Source of the DNA: Bettongia penicillata ogilbyi
Taxonomy: Eukaryota > Chordata > Mammalia > Diprotodontia > Potoroidae
NCBI GenBank assembly: GCA_023548195.1
Contig: JAJHZJ010000023.1
Span: 169,636-233,635 of the forward strand
Direction of reading: 5' to 3'
Length of the DNA: 64,000 nucleotides
Positions 22,830 to 34,424 of the stretch are shown in pieces. Each line of letters opens with the position of its first letter. The stretch's first letter is position 1. The notes below the pieces were generated by a model, which was not told the DNA's origin, did not search any database, and worked only from the letters and a program-made list of their open reading frames with translations. The position numbers and the translations under genes are program-made.

Positions 22830-23125
22830 GCCCCCATCACTTAGCAAGTGCTTGTTGACTGGACTGAAGCGGTCCAAGCTGACTCCAGCTTATCCTCATC
22901 TCTCCTGACCATGAGTCTGTACCATGTATCTAAGCCCTGGTTTATATTTGGTTTGACATTTAATCATATACTGTCCTGGCAGGTTCTTTGTTTCCTGTGG
23001 ATGAGGCTTAGCACCCCCACCGTAGGCGGGACTCCCTGAGGGCAGGTGAAAGCCAGGTCTTTTGTATTCCCGGTGAGCCAGGCACACACCACCTTAGGTG
23101 CTCAGTAAATAGAAATTAAATTGAA
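22830..23125 (+). repeat. L2-type LINE 3' end
   Basis: 'gactccctgagggcaggtga' and 'ccaggcacacaccaccttag' then 'gtgctcagtaaatagaaatt' is the L2 3' terminus. An A/T-rich aattaaattga tail follows. Confidence 0.7.
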
Positions 23126-24104
23126 AAAAAGAAAAAAGGACAAAATGGAATTAAATTAAGAGATGAACCGAACGAAGGACTTGAATTGGATTAACTTGAA
23201 GTGAATTAAGTTGAGTTGCAATGAGGTGGGCGTTAAGGGGATGTGCGGGAGGGAAGGACAAGGGAATGGGTGAGATGAGTTGAGAAAAATTGAATTAGAA
23301 CTTAATTTGGCCTGTTTATTGTCTCTGCGGAGACTCCCTGGCTTCTATGCCCTTCCCTTCCGTATCTCCTCATCAGAGTGCCAAGGGCGCGTTTGGCGAC
23401 ATCTCGGCCTCTCTGCTCCTAATCCAATCCCATGTCTCCTTGTCATTGAATGCAGCTGGAGGTGAGCTGGGAAGGGGGGTGGCTGGAGGAGAGACAGGCA
23501 GCCTTCCTGTGGGGAGGGCTGGGGCCTCACAGGCCACTTTAGCCACAAGGTCCTGAGAGTTGAGGTCAGTGAACTGAGTTATGGCGCTGTGAGTTGAAGG
23601 GAGGTCACTTGATGAAAGGCTTTCTGCCCAAGGATGCTAGCCTCCCTTTCCCGTTGGAGACCAAGTGCTCTATGGAATAAGAAGAAAATCCTCCTCTGAG
23701 GAGGTGCACTGCCCTGACACACTCCAACCAGCCTTTTCTCTCTTCTCCTCCCTCATCAAACCCACCCTGTGACCCAGTCCTTGCAATGAGGGTTTTTCTA
23801 ACTGAGGAAGAAAGAGTGGAGGGCAAGTAGACAAATCTGGACAAAGGGAAAACTAGGAATCTGTGCACCAGCTGTCACCTTTTGTCCTCCATTCTCCTTC
23901 ACTGGTAATGGACTGTCTAAGAGTTCTATCTCTTAGGAGAAAAATAAAGGGCACAAGCAATGGTGGGATTGAACTTCCCAATTGAAAAAGCCTGGGATAG
24001 AGTCCAGTGAGTACCCTGTACCCAAAAGGTGTTCGAGGTTTCTGACCAGCCAGAAATGAGGCAGTCTAATAGGCAGAGGTTGCCAGGAGGAGATCCAGGG
24101 TCTA

Positions 24105-24290
24105 GGCTCTGCTGATGACTAACTGTGGGACCCTGCACAAGTAACTCAACCATTCTGAAAGTCTCAGTTTCCTCATCTGTAAAAAGGCAACAAATGCACT
24201 CATACAGCTTACCATGAAGGTCTGAGATGATGTATTTGTAAAGTGATTTACAGCAACAGATGCCATATGAACCCCAGCTGTCATTAAGTC
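24105..24290 (+). repeat. tRNA-derived SINE, forward
   Basis: 'gatgactaactgtgggaccc', 'gtctcagtttcctcatctgt', then 'gatgatgtatttgtaaagtg'. Confidence 0.65.
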
Positions 24291-24695
24291 ATAGGATGGG
24301 AGACTGAGAGCTAACACAGGGGTCATTGAATCCAATATTTTCTTTTTACATAGAGAAAACTAAGGTCCCTGAAGGGGAAGTGACTTATTCATGGTCAAAC
24401 AGGGAATCATAGATCTAAGTAGGAAGGGACTTCAGAGACCATTTCTGACCATTTTACAGTTGAGGAAACTGAGGCCCACGGAAGTGAAGGTCATTGCTCA
24501 AGATCATACATAGGATCGTGGCTCTAGAGCTAGAAAACATTTCAAAAACCATCTAGTTCAACCTCTTCATTATACAGATGAGAAATTGACACCCAGGGAA
24601 GTTGTAACTCAGATTTGCTCAGGGTCACATGGGTGGTATGCAGCCGAGATAGAATTTGAGCTTGAGTCCTCTGACTCCCAAGTCAGTGGGCACTC
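24290..24695 (-). repeat. Tandem trimer of MIR-like SINE bodies
   Basis: Three reverse-orientation bodies, each with a 'gaaaactaag/gaggaaactgag/gagaaattgac' core and an 'aatcatagatctaag / aggatcgtggctctagag' link. Confidence 0.75.
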
Positions 24696-24831
24696 TTTTT
24701 TAATACTAATTGGCTATGTGACCCCAGACAACTCACTTAGCCTCCTGAAAAATCAGTTTCTTCATCTGTAGATAAGGTATAATTATCCACATCACCATTT
24801 CATAGGTATGGAAAGTACTCTCTAAACTATA

Positions 24832-25257
24832 ATATGTGATGTGTTCTCCTCTTGTGTGCTGGGTGCAAATATGTGATGTGTGCGCCTCTTGAGTGCTGGG
24901 TGCGAATATGCGATGTGTGCGCCTCTTGTGTGCTGGGTGTGAACATGTGATGTGTGGCCTCTTGAGTGCTGGGTGCAAATATATGATGTGTGCACCTATT
25001 TTGTGCTGGGTGTGAATATGCGATGTGTGCGCCTCTTGTGTGCTGGGTGTGAATATGTGATGTGTAGCCTCTTGAGTGCTGGATGCAAATATGCGATGTG
25101 TGCACCTCTTGAGTGCTGGGTGCGAATATGCGATGTGTGCTCCTCTTGTGTGCTGGGTGCGAATATATGATGTGTGGCCTCTTGAGTGCTGGGTGCGAAT
25201 ATACAATGTGTGGCCTCTTGAGTGCTGGGTGCGAATATGCGAAGTGTGTTGACTCTT
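24832..25257. repeat. Minisatellite with a 37-bp unit
   Basis: About 11-12 copies of a unit such as ctgggtgcaaatatgtgatg + tgtgcgcctcttgagtg (37 bp), with a 35-bp variant lacking two bases in the GTGTGCGCC part. Because 37 is not a multiple of 3, all frames stay open and produce a 184-codon His/Thr/Ser-rich frame on -, which I do not regard as a gene. Confidence 0.95.
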
Positions 25258-26084
25258 GTGTTTAAATCTTGAACCATGGTGGAGCAAGATGTTGGAACAG
25301 TAGGATGTCCTTTCCTAAAACAATGGTTGTATGTAGTTTTTTCAGAGACCACCACTCTTGCAGAAAGGGAGAGAGACCCACCACTGATGTTGGACTGAAC
25401 AGGACCAGAATTAGTGGATTAGAACCAATCAATCAAGAAGCGTTTAGCAATTGTCCACTGAGGTCTTCATGTGGGGCAGGCAAAGATAAAACCTAGAGCA
25501 GCCCCCCAAGGAGCTGGTTTTCTGGCTGGGGAAATGTGTCTGTATCTAGGTGTATACAAGTCCCAAACACGGTAAATGCAAGATCAGTTGAAGGCGCTTG
25601 GGGTGAGGGGAGGTGCTTGCAAGTGGGGGGGATCAGAAAAGGCCACATGGAGGAGGTAGCTTTTGAGCTGAGCTCAGCTGGAAGCTAGGGATTCTAAAGG
25701 GCTGAGGGAGGGGGGAGCACATTCCAGGGCCGGAGGTGGCAGGTGGCATGCTGAGCTTAGGGAGCAGCTTAGCTGGACTGTATAGTTCTGGAAGGGAATA
25801 ATGTATAATAAGGATGGAAAAGTCATTTAGAGCCAGGGTGTGAAGGGCTTTAAATGGCAAACTGAGGAGATTGTGTTTGATCCTACAGGCAGTAAGGAGT
25901 CAGTTGAACAGGAGAGTGTTGGGGTCAGGCCTGTCCTTTAACAGGATCACTTTGGCAGATTGGTGGAAGATAGACTGGAGAGAAGAGAGCCTGGAGGCAG
26001 CAAGATCAATTAGAAGGCTAATTCAGTAGTCCCAGCATAGGTGATGGGGGGGAGGGGCTGAACTTGAGTCTTGTGAATGGAGAG

Positions 26085-26440
26085 AATCACAGAGTTTTTG
26101 AGTTAGAAGGACCCTCAGAGACTATCCAGTCCAAGTCCCTTGTTTTACAAATATTCAGTTGTTTCAGTCACATCTGACTGTTTGTGATCCCGTTTGGGGT
26201 TTTCATGGTAGAGATAAGGGAGTGGTTTGCCATTTCCTTCTCTGGCTCATTTGACAGATGAGGAAACTGAGGCAAACAGGGTGAAGTGACTTGCCCAGGG
26301 TCACACAGTCAATCCGTGTCTGAGGCCAGATTGGAACTCAGGAAGAGGAGTCTTCCTAACTCTAGGCTTGACACACTATCCACTGCAGCACCACCTAGCT
26401 ACCCTATTTTACAAATGAGAAAACTGAAAAACCAAGGATA
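26085..26440 (-). repeat. MIR-like SINE split by a younger SINE
   Basis: Left part 26085-26152 (gaatcacagagtttttgag...ccttgttttacaaat) and right part 26407-26440 (ttttacaaatgagaaaactg) rejoin across the insertion. Confidence 0.75.
26153..26406 (-). repeat. Marsupial tRNA-type SINE with a perfect 10-bp target duplication
   Basis: Reverse copy with tail 'gatcccgtttggggttttca', body 'cagatgaggaaactgaggc' and head 'cactatccactgcagcacc'. TTTTACAAAT at 26143-26152 and 26407-26416 is its target-site duplication. Confidence 0.9.
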
Positions 26441-26787
26441 TATTATAGAGATACCTGATAAGACTTGGCAACCAATTCGTTCTGTGGGATGGGGGGGGAA
26501 GGGTAGAGGATAATTTCAAAGTTCTGAATCCAGGTGACTAGAAGGACAGTCATGGCCTCTAAGGAAACTGGGAAGTTCAGAAGAGAGATGAATATGAAAG
26601 AAAATGAGTTCTGTTTGAGACCTGGAGAATTTGAGATGCCTATAGAAAACCCACTGTGAAACATCCATCAGCAGTGGCGGAGGCTGGCCTGGAATTCCAG
26701 AAAGATCCTAAGGCTCAGTCTATCAATCTGGGCATCAGCTGCATAGAGGCCCTAACTGAACCCTAGGGAGCTCACAAGTGTGTAGAG

Positions 26788-27019
26788 CAGGGGTGGGGAG
26801 TCTGCATCCTCAAGTGTGGTTCTTTGAATTAATCCCAATTTCGCAGAACAAATCCCCTGTAGGTCCTTAAGTGTGACCCTTTGACTGAATCCAAACTTCC
26901 CAGAACAAATCTCCTTCATAAAAGGATTTGTTCTATCAAACTTAGACTCAGTCAAAAGGCCGCACTTGAAGACCTAGAAGGCCACATGTGACTTCGAGAC
27001 CAAAGGTTCCCCAGCCCTG
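26788..27019. mobile_element. Palindromic hAT-type MITE, copy 1
   Basis: Begins caggggtgggg and ends ccccagccctg, so the termini are inverted repeats, and much of the interior is also complementary (aggtcctt/aagacct, ggccacatgtg). It is flanked by gtgtagag (26780-26787) and gtgtggag (27020-27027), an 8-bp duplication with one mismatch, the size typical of hAT elements. It has no coding capacity. Confidence 0.85.
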
Positions 27020-28089
27020 GTGTGGAGAGAGATGAGTAGAGGCCCCAGCATGAAACCTTGAGGGGCCTCTGTAGAAAGCAGGGCAGAGCTGATGATTCAG
27101 CAAAGGGCAGAGAAGGACTGGCCAGATGGGAAATTGGGATATAAGCAGACACTCAAAACCAGCCAGTGTCTTTAAGTACTTAAACCCACTTTCCTTGCTG
27201 AACGTTTTATTTATACCCTTCATTTGTTCAGCAAACCTGGTAGGTTTTTCCCCCTTTTCCCAAGGGTCAATTTCAGTCCAGTGAACAGGGCAGGAAGTAA
27301 AGGTGGGAGGGGGGGGGCTGCTCTCAGATCTGACCCATGGCCTCAAGGAGTAGTGTCCCCTCTGTCCAAACATCCCCAGACCCAATTTTGGGCTGGGCCA
27401 CTGTTCTGCCACCTGCAGGGCCATAAGTCACAAGGACACCGTCTAGCTTTGCCTAGAGCCTTCTATGGGGTTTCCAGGGCTTAGCCAGGAGGCTTTGGTA
27501 GAATTGTTCAAGTTCTTGGTTAATATTTATTGTTTTTGGACATGGTTCTGGGGGGTTCCAAGGGAACAGAAATAGCCCGGGCTCTTCCCTCGCCCCCTCT
27601 TTCAGGGTAATTTAGGAACCTAGGGGTTAAAGCACACAGACTGACCCTCAGCAGCCTGTCTGGCATATAGGAGGCCCTTCCTCAGTGCCTGGTGTCTGGC
27701 TGCAAGCTGACCCTCCTACTCCCTCCCCCAGCAGCCCCTTTCAGGATGGCAGCCCTGTGGACCCTCTGGTTTAGTTGGTGCATGGGAAGCCCGACACCAC
27801 CTATTACTGTTACAGTAGGTGGAGCCAGGCATGCCATGGGCTGCAGCTGTTATTTCAGCTCAAACCTGAGATGGCAAAGGTCAAGAGTGACTTGCCAGGC
27901 TCAGAGATTCTGAGGAGCAGACTACTTGTGCCTAAAGCACAGAAGCCGAAGGAGATTCCATTGTATCCTCATGCGGGACCCACTCCGGCCCTTGGGGGCC
28001 AAAGGTGAATTCTCTGTTCGCCCTCCTTGGCTGTGTCTTATGTGTGTGCTTTCCCCCTATGGACTTAAGTTAATAGATGAGAATGATTT

Positions 28090-28500
28090 GTGAATGACTC
28101 AGTGCGGAGGCTCCTAGTTTTAGACATGGGAGGGACCTCAGATACCATCGAGTCCAGCCCGTTATTTTATAGAGGAGGAAAACAGGACCAGGGAGGGGAA
28201 AATTTTGATAATGATAATAACTAGATTTATATTCTACCTACTATGTGCCACATACTGTGCTAAACTCTTTAAAAATGTTATTTTATTTGATTGTCACAAC
28301 AGCCCTGAGAGGAAGATGCTATTACAATCCCCATTTTATAGTTGAGAAAACTGAGGCAGACAGAAATGAAGCGACTTGCCCCAGGGTTGCACAACTAGGA
28401 AGTGTCTGAGGCTGAATTTGAACCCAGATTTTCCTGTTTCTAAGTCCCACCCCCTGGAAGTGAAGTGATGTGCCCAAGGTGATGCATGGGAGCTCAGGAT
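28090..28500 (-). repeat. MIR-like SINE with an internal SINE insertion
   Basis: A reverse MIR-like body (28110-28200) is followed by a second tRNA-type SINE (28205-28450: 'cctactatgtgccacatact', 'gattgtcacaacagccctga', 'gaaaactgaggcagacag'). The first body then seems to resume at about 28455. Confidence 0.65.
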
Positions 28501-28729
28501 AGAGTCCAGCTAGTCCAGCACCTCATCCAGGGCTGTGCTGGGACCAACTCAGATGGGTCAATTTTCAGAGTGAGCATTTACACCTCAGCCAACTCTACAA
28601 GTCAGAATTTGATTGTTAAGAGAGTGAGGGCGAAAATATTAATAATGCAAAGTCAACTTCTGAGTGTGTGTAGCTGTGCAGAGGAATGGGGGTGGGGTGG
28701 GGATGGGGGGAAAGTAGTTGTTTACCAGC

Positions 28730-28950
28730 ACACCCCTGCCCTCATTTGACAGAGAAAGAAACTGAGGCCTCGGAAGGTGAAGGGACTTGCTCAAGGACAC
28801 ACATAGGATCCTCGAGCTAGAGCTATAAAGGGGCCATCTGTCCAACCCCCTCATTTTACAGGGGGGAACAGTGAGGCTCAGAGGCTTGCCCAGTTTAGGT
28901 TGGAATTTGAACTCAGGTCTTCCTGCTTCTAAGTCCTCTGTCACTGGTGC
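28730..28950 (-). repeat. Tandem MIR-like SINE (two bodies)
   Basis: 'gagaaagaaactgaggcc...cacacataggatcc' followed by 'cattttacaggggggaac...gaatttgaactcaggtcttc'. Confidence 0.75.
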
Positions 28951-28959
28951 TCATAGTAT

Positions 28960-29165
28960 CTCCCTCATTAGAAAGTGAGCTCCTTCAAGGTAGGCATCAG
29001 CTTTTGCCTTTCTTCATATTCGGAGCACTTTGGATAGTATTTGGCACATAGTAGGTGTTTCTTGTTGACTTGTGGCCTTAGGATATATACATTTGTTGAC
29101 AAGCACTTAGCATACTGCCTTGACTGTAATTGGTGCTTAATAAATGTTCATTGATTGGATTGATT
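28960..29165 (+). repeat. L2-type LINE 3' ends
   Basis: 'agaaagtgagctccttcaag', 'ttggcacatagtaggtgttt' and 'ggtgcttaataaatgttcat' with a short attgattg tail. Confidence 0.75.
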
Positions 29166-30154
29166 GATTGAAATGGGCCCAAATGTTCTGTTCTCTCAAG
29201 TAGACTAAATATCTCCTCTACAGTCTGATTTCTGGCTTTCATTTACTCCTCAAGTTTATACTCCCTCCCTAAAATATTGCAAGGCCTTGTTCCCCTAGCC
29301 CTTGTTGCAGAACTCAAGAATCCTGGAGTAATGAGGTAGACCATATTTTAAAAATGCCTCATTAGCCCACACATCTGATTATACCAGGGCTCAAACCACA
29401 ACTCTAGGGATACTACTGTGGCCCCCAACACCCACATAGCCTCTAAATACAAGGCTTTCAGTACCTCCAAAAGAGGTGGCCACTCTCCCAATCTAGAGGG
29501 ATCTTCCCTCTCTTGACTGGGCATGGAGAGTCCAGGGACATTCATTCCCTGGCTCTCCTTCCTAACCTCCAGGGAGTCCGTCCCCCCCACCCGCTTCAAC
29601 CCAGTCATACTATGGGGAAATGGTCAAATCGGCCTCAACTACCTACCTGGGCCTTCCTGGGACCATTAGGGTCCCTGGAAAGAAACCATGTTGGTCCTTA
29701 CTCACCAGCCTGACATCCTGCCCACCCCCACTCCTTCCCCCCTCTTGCCCCACACCAGCTTTGAGCTATTTTCAAAAATCAGTTCCTCCATCAGAGGACC
29801 CAGATCTGTCCCTCTCAAGGCCATTGGAAATAATGTGCTATAGATGATGAAGGCCGTTTCTGGAGAGGAATCCCCAGAGTGGTCTGATCTGGAGTGGCCT
29901 CAGTGGAGTCAGCGTGCACTCACTCAAGGGCCCCGTTGGTGGCCAAGCCTGTCTCCTTCCCTACTAGTCCTACCACATATTTAGAGGAGGAGTAGGTCCC
30001 TTTGGCCTGTGTTGATAGGAACCAGCGTGGGACTCTACGTTCCACCTGTCTTACATTCATTTAATTAGCCTGTGGAGGCTTTGTGGACCTGGGCCACGCT
30101 AGCTTAGTTGGGCTCAGAATCTGAAGTGAGAGGAAAAGAGTGAAATGGGAGATC

Positions 30155-30465
30155 ATGGGGTGATGGAACAGCCTGAGACTGAAAATCACATGACCTAGGA
30201 TCTAGCCCTGACTCTGCCATTGTCTGTGGGCCCCTGATCCCAGATCCTTTCCCCTCTCTGAATCTCAGTTCCCCCATGTAAAATGAGGAGGTTGGGCTAG
30301 CTAGCCTTTGAGAGCCCTTCCAGCTTGAGATGTTGGATTCTATGTGTGACCTTGGATCACTCACTTCCTTTCCCAGCATCTCAGTTTCCTCCTCTGTAAA
30401 ATGAGAGGATTCAGTTGTATGACCATTAAGTACACTTCTGGTTCTATCAGTCTATGTTCTGTGGC
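30155..30465 (+). repeat. Tandem MIR-like SINE (two bodies)
   Basis: Two forward bodies, each with 'ctcagtt(t)cc...gtaaaatgagg', linked by 'gattctatgtgtgaccttgg'. Confidence 0.75.
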
Positions 30466-30484
30466 CTCCCCTGAGTTCTAAGCT

Positions 30485-30672
30485 AAAGGTTCTTAACCTG
30501 GGGTCTGAGAACTTTAAAAAAAAATTTTCAATAACTATATTTCAATATAATTGATTTCCTTTGCAATCTCATGTATTTTATTTCCTACATTTAAAAACAT
30601 TCTTATGAAGAGGCCTTGGGTTTCTCCTAACATCAAAGGCATCAATCAGTGTTACCCAAAGGGTTAAGAACT
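30485..30672. mobile_element. Non-autonomous DNA transposon fragment with terminal inverted repeats
   Basis: Starts aaaggttcttaacc and ends gggttaagaact, an inverted pair, with an A/T-rich interior (atttcaatataattgatttc). It resembles widespread hAT-like short elements. No target duplication is clear. Confidence 0.6.
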
Positions 30673-30729
30673 CAGATTCAGAGCTTTTTCTTCCTTTTTC
30701 TTTCTTCCTTTCTGTCTTCTTTTCTTCTT

Positions 30730-30910
30730 TTTTTCAATTGCCATTTTTATTAAGTTCATTAACTTTTGTAATGAAAGCGATTGTAACAAAATGATCTGCC
30801 TGTTTAAAACAAAGAAAATGCAGCCAGCACTTTAAAATCATTGTATTTTAAATTGACATTCGTTCAAATGCATGAAGTTAATAGGTGCCTATGTGTGCCA
30901 CTCTTTCCAG
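30730..30910. promoter_or_regulatory. AT-rich non-repeat island
   Basis: About 180 bp with 'attaagttcattaacttttg' and 'aaatgcatgaagttaatagg' that does not resemble the repeats around it. It might be conserved noncoding DNA. Only composition supports this. Confidence 0.2.
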
Positions 30911-31039
30911 AAGGGAGTAACTCTGGGCCATAAAAGTGTGGACCCCTGAGTGGGGCTCCAGACTGGAGGGCGAAGCCAGCTCCAGAAGGGCTTGGCATCA
31001 TTCTAAGATGGCGTATGCTTGATTTCTAGCTGGGAGGTC

Positions 31040-31175
31040 AGCAAGACCAACCTCTCCCACATGTTAAAATTGAGAGACTAGCCTCTCAGGCAAGTGACCT
31101 GCCCAGGGTCACAAAGCTACTAAGTGTCAGAAGTCAAATTAGAAGCCAGATTTTCCTGACTCTAAGTCCAATGGA
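31040..31175 (-). repeat. MIR-like SINE fragment
   Basis: 'gcccagggtcacaaagctac' and 'gattttcctgactctaagtc'. Confidence 0.65.
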
Positions 31176-31839
31176 GAGGGAAGGGAGCTGGGGATGGGGC
31201 TGGGGGTAGCCCAGGGAGCTGGAGATACTGAGGAAAGATCTGTTTCCAGCCCAAAGGCGCTAGCTTCCTAGACCACTGCCTCCCTCTCTCCCTGGGAATG
31301 ATGCGAAACAGGTCCCCGAACCCTGGGGTGTGGAAGGGGGCTTATGAGGGGTTTAGAACCAGGCAGGGGAAAGTAGCATTTCAATATTCTGCTGTGGGAG
31401 GGGGGGGGAAAGGGGGATGAGCTGTTCCCAGCGACCATGGGACTTTCTCCTTCCAATTGTTATGGAAGGAAAGGGGAGTTTGCGAGTGTGAATCTGTTCC
31501 TGGGGGGCTATAGGTAGAAGCGATCTGTGTGTATGGGGGGGGCATATGTGGGAACGGTTGTGGGTGTGTGTTAGATGGTGTCTGAGTGTGAGGATGTATG
31601 TGCGAGTGTGAGGGGGCGTGAGTGTGTAAATGTGTGCAGGGAGGGGGGAGCCCCAGTGTTTGCTGCCTCTGGGCTCCATGCCATCCCTGCTGCAATGCAG
31701 TTTTCTCCCAGAAAAGCTCTGCTGTAACTGGCTAATTAGTGTCATTGTGCATCCTCCGTGCTAGTTTCTCTCTCTGCTTCTCCCCCACCCACCCAAGATG
31801 CTTCACTGTGCTCAATGCTGTGTCGTCCCCCCCCCAGCT

Positions 31840-32019
31840 CTAGGGACTCGGACCTGAGAGAGAGCCCCCAAGAAAGAGAGTCTGACCTGTTCTAGCATGG
31901 CAGCGTTCCAGTGGCCCTGGGAGAGGGGCGCACGGCAGCAACCACAGCAGCAGCCGGATGGGCAGGACAAGCCTGGCCCAGAGCTACAGGTTCCATCAGA
32001 GGAGCCAGGGCAAGGTCTA
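31840..32019 (+). other. Exon-like island with a 56-codon open frame (weak)
   Basis: Flanked by a strong acceptor-like run of ten C then AG (to 31839) and a donor-like TCTAG|GTAGGC at 32020. A frame from ATG at 31897 begins MAAFQWPWERGARQQPQQQP and runs to a stop at about 32065. I do not recognise the peptide and see no repeat here. It could be an alternative 5' exon of ATP2B3, a lineage-specific small gene, or chance. Splice motifs and open length are weak evidence. Confidence 0.2.
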
Positions 32020-32615
32020 GGTAGGCAGGAGATTGGGTTCCACAAGAGACAGCTCAGGCTAGGCTAGGCCTAGGTAGCTGAGGTCCAGAGGCCTGGGATT
32101 GGGGAGCACAGCACTAGAGAGCAGGTGGAACTTGAGTCCTGGACTCCCAGGGTTCCTGGGGGTATGCTTTCATAAAGAAGGGGAGGCAGCCCCGGAAGTT
32201 GTGTTCCCCCCAGGTAATGGCAGGGTCTTATCCTAAGCATTTCAGTTGTTGCCCCTGCTGAGTCCAAATGAGAAAATGAGATTGGCCCAAGGTTGAGATT
32301 TGAGGCCAATGAACTACCCTGGCAGGGTATGTAAATCCTCACCCCCTGTATGGCTTCTGCTGACATGGTTACCAATGGTTGTTACCAACCAGACCAGAGA
32401 GGTCTGCCTTCATTCCATCACTCCGTTGGCCCAGAATCATCAAAGGCTCCCTATTGCCTATTGGACCAAGTCCAGTCTCCTTAGCCTAGCACTGAAGATC
32501 CTCTGCTCTATCTCTGACCACCCTTTCCAGCCTTCTCTCACACTGCCCCTCTACACAAAGCCATCCCCTCCCTTCACTCCATTGAGGCTGATCTCCCAGC
32601 ATCACCCCCTCCCCT

Positions 32616-32648
<33 letters not shown>
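32616..32648. repeat. (AC)n microsatellite
   Basis: Pure AC run inside the L2 fragment. Confidence 0.97.
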
Positions 32649-32650
<2 letters not shown>

Positions 32651-32899
32651 CAGATCCATTCCTGCCTTTGCACATTCCATGGATCTTTCCTGGAAGGTCC
32701 TTTCTTTATACTTTCCTCCTTTCCCATTGTTTATCAGCATCTACTCCCTCCATGGAGTCTTTCCCATGATAATAACACAGTGACTGTTAACCTCCCTGAT
32801 GTACTGATGTGGCTTGTTGGTATATGCTGTACTGTTAGCGCTTTCTGATGGCCAATCCCAGTCTCTAATTGTTTCCTACCCAGTTGTAGTTGCTGCTGT

Positions 32900-32944
32900 A
32901 GTGGTGGTGGTGGTGGTGGTGGTGGTGGTGGTGGTGGTGGTGGT
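32900..32944. repeat. (GTG)n microsatellite
   Basis: About fourteen copies of GTG/GGT inside the L2 fragment. The poly-Val and poly-Pro frames are artefacts. Confidence 0.97.
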
Positions 32945-34424
32945 TGTCTTGTGCCCCCTGTACCTGGCACACAGGAGGTGCTTCATAAGTACTTGTTGGG
33001 TTGGTTTGAAGACTGGTGTTTTATAACTCACAGTCATATATATATAGCAACTGGGAGAACATTGGTGTCTTTCAAAAATGGATGTTGAAGCAAGTTACAG
33101 CTTGGGATTTTCGAAAGGACAGTTTTCCCAAGTGTGGCTCATCTGGATCTCTTCACTTTGTCTCAGCATCCATAGTGTCCAATTGTGAGGCCTCTTCATT
33201 TTCCATCTATGGTGCCTAAAGTCTAAAAGACTAAGTCAATTTGCTGAATTTGAACAATAGGCATTTTTTATCCATTTGGTTTTTTCTGTGTGGATTGTTA
33301 CCATACTCTCCAGCCCAGTTCTATACAACCCTCAAACCGTGGATTAAGTGACTACCAAGTGCCAGGCACTCTGGGTATAAAAACAAAAGGAAAGCTAAAC
33401 CCTGTCTTCAGAGATCTTCCTTCTTTAATTTACCTTCTTCCCCAGGGTCTGTTTCCTGTATGCTCTTTCCTAGGGGTCCCTTTTGCCTTCCTGTCTTGTC
33501 CTGGCACTGGTGGTTTGGGGGAGAGGGAGGAAAGGGAGAGATCTGTTCTCTAGCCCCCACTCCTAGGCACCCTGTTCTTTCCAGAGCCTGGCCCTCCTCC
33601 CACATCCCCCCTCCCTGAAGTTTGTTTTTCAGCTTCCCCCTCCCTGTCTCCTGCCTCTAAGATCTCCTTCCCCCAGCCTCCCAGCTCCACAAGTCTCCCC
33701 ATTCCACTCTTTTCAGGGGAACTTTTTTGAATGATCACAAAGCCTATGAAGGAGGTTGGTAAAGAAAGATGTGCTGGATGCAAGCAGCCAGTAGCAGACA
33801 TCCAAAGATCAGAGAATCATATAAGGTGATGGGCAGATTCTGGAGCAAGGCCAGACAGTCAACAAACATTTATTGAGCACCTATTATGTGCTAGGCATTG
33901 GTCTACTAAGTGCAGATCACAAACGAGCAAGGGCAAAGGTTAAGAAGAATGGATAGCCTAGGGCTGCACTACTGGTACTCTAAAATGGAAAGAGACCCAA
34001 AGCATGTTGGGTAGGTCTTCTGTGAAGACTTCTGAAAAAGTCTAAACAAGGATGCACTGGATGAGAAAGCCTGGATCCATGGAGGTACCTGAGCCAGCTC
34101 ATACTGGCTGTTGAGCCAATTGTTAAATTTTTGGTGTAAGCATTTACACCTTGGAAATAAGCAAATGCTACAAATCAGGACTTGATCAATGAGTTTAGTT
34201 GGATGGTTTTTAGTGGGGTTTTTTTATTGTCTAGATTTAACATAGTGATAGAGAAAATGTTAATGATATCGATTAAAGCTAAAAGAATGCTGTGTGGTTT
34301 TGGAGAGCTGGTTGTTAAACGTTTATCAGCATACCTCTGGATAGGTCAGTATTGGCTCTACTGGAAGAGATTTCCCCATGAAGTGAGATCATATGTCTAC
34401 TGAAGAATCCAAATATAAGAGACA

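Larger units (their letters stand above)
25425..27160. repeat. Longest copy of the dispersed repeat, with nested insertions
   Basis: Starts with 'agaagcgtttagcaattgtc' and continues through 'gtgaagggctttaaatggca', 'aacaggatcactttggcaga', 'gagttctgtttgagacctgg' and 'catcagctgcatagagg'. It is interrupted by a MIR-like copy with a SINE inside it (26085-26440) and by a hAT-type MITE (26788-27019). The family name is not known to me with confidence. Confidence 0.55.
32405..33005 (+). repeat. L2-type LINE 3' region with two embedded microsatellites
   Basis: 'ggctccctattgcctattgg', 'cattcctgcctttgcacatt', 'ctccctccatggagtctttc' and 'cctggcacacaggaggtgct' follow L2 order. (AC)n at 32616-32648 and (GTG)n at 32900-32944 lie inside. 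Confidence 0.8.

Noticed and set aside
24832..25257. Possible CRISPR-like array
   Set aside because: Units are contiguous tandem repeats without unique spacers, in a vertebrate genome.
24733..25355. His/Thr/Gln/Ser repeat protein of 184 codons on -
   Set aside because: The frame exists only because the 37-bp minisatellite lacks stop codons. No conserved domain or gene structure is present.
32734..33026. Poly-Pro and poly-Val frames
   Set aside because: They translate the (GTG)n microsatellite inside an L2 fragment.
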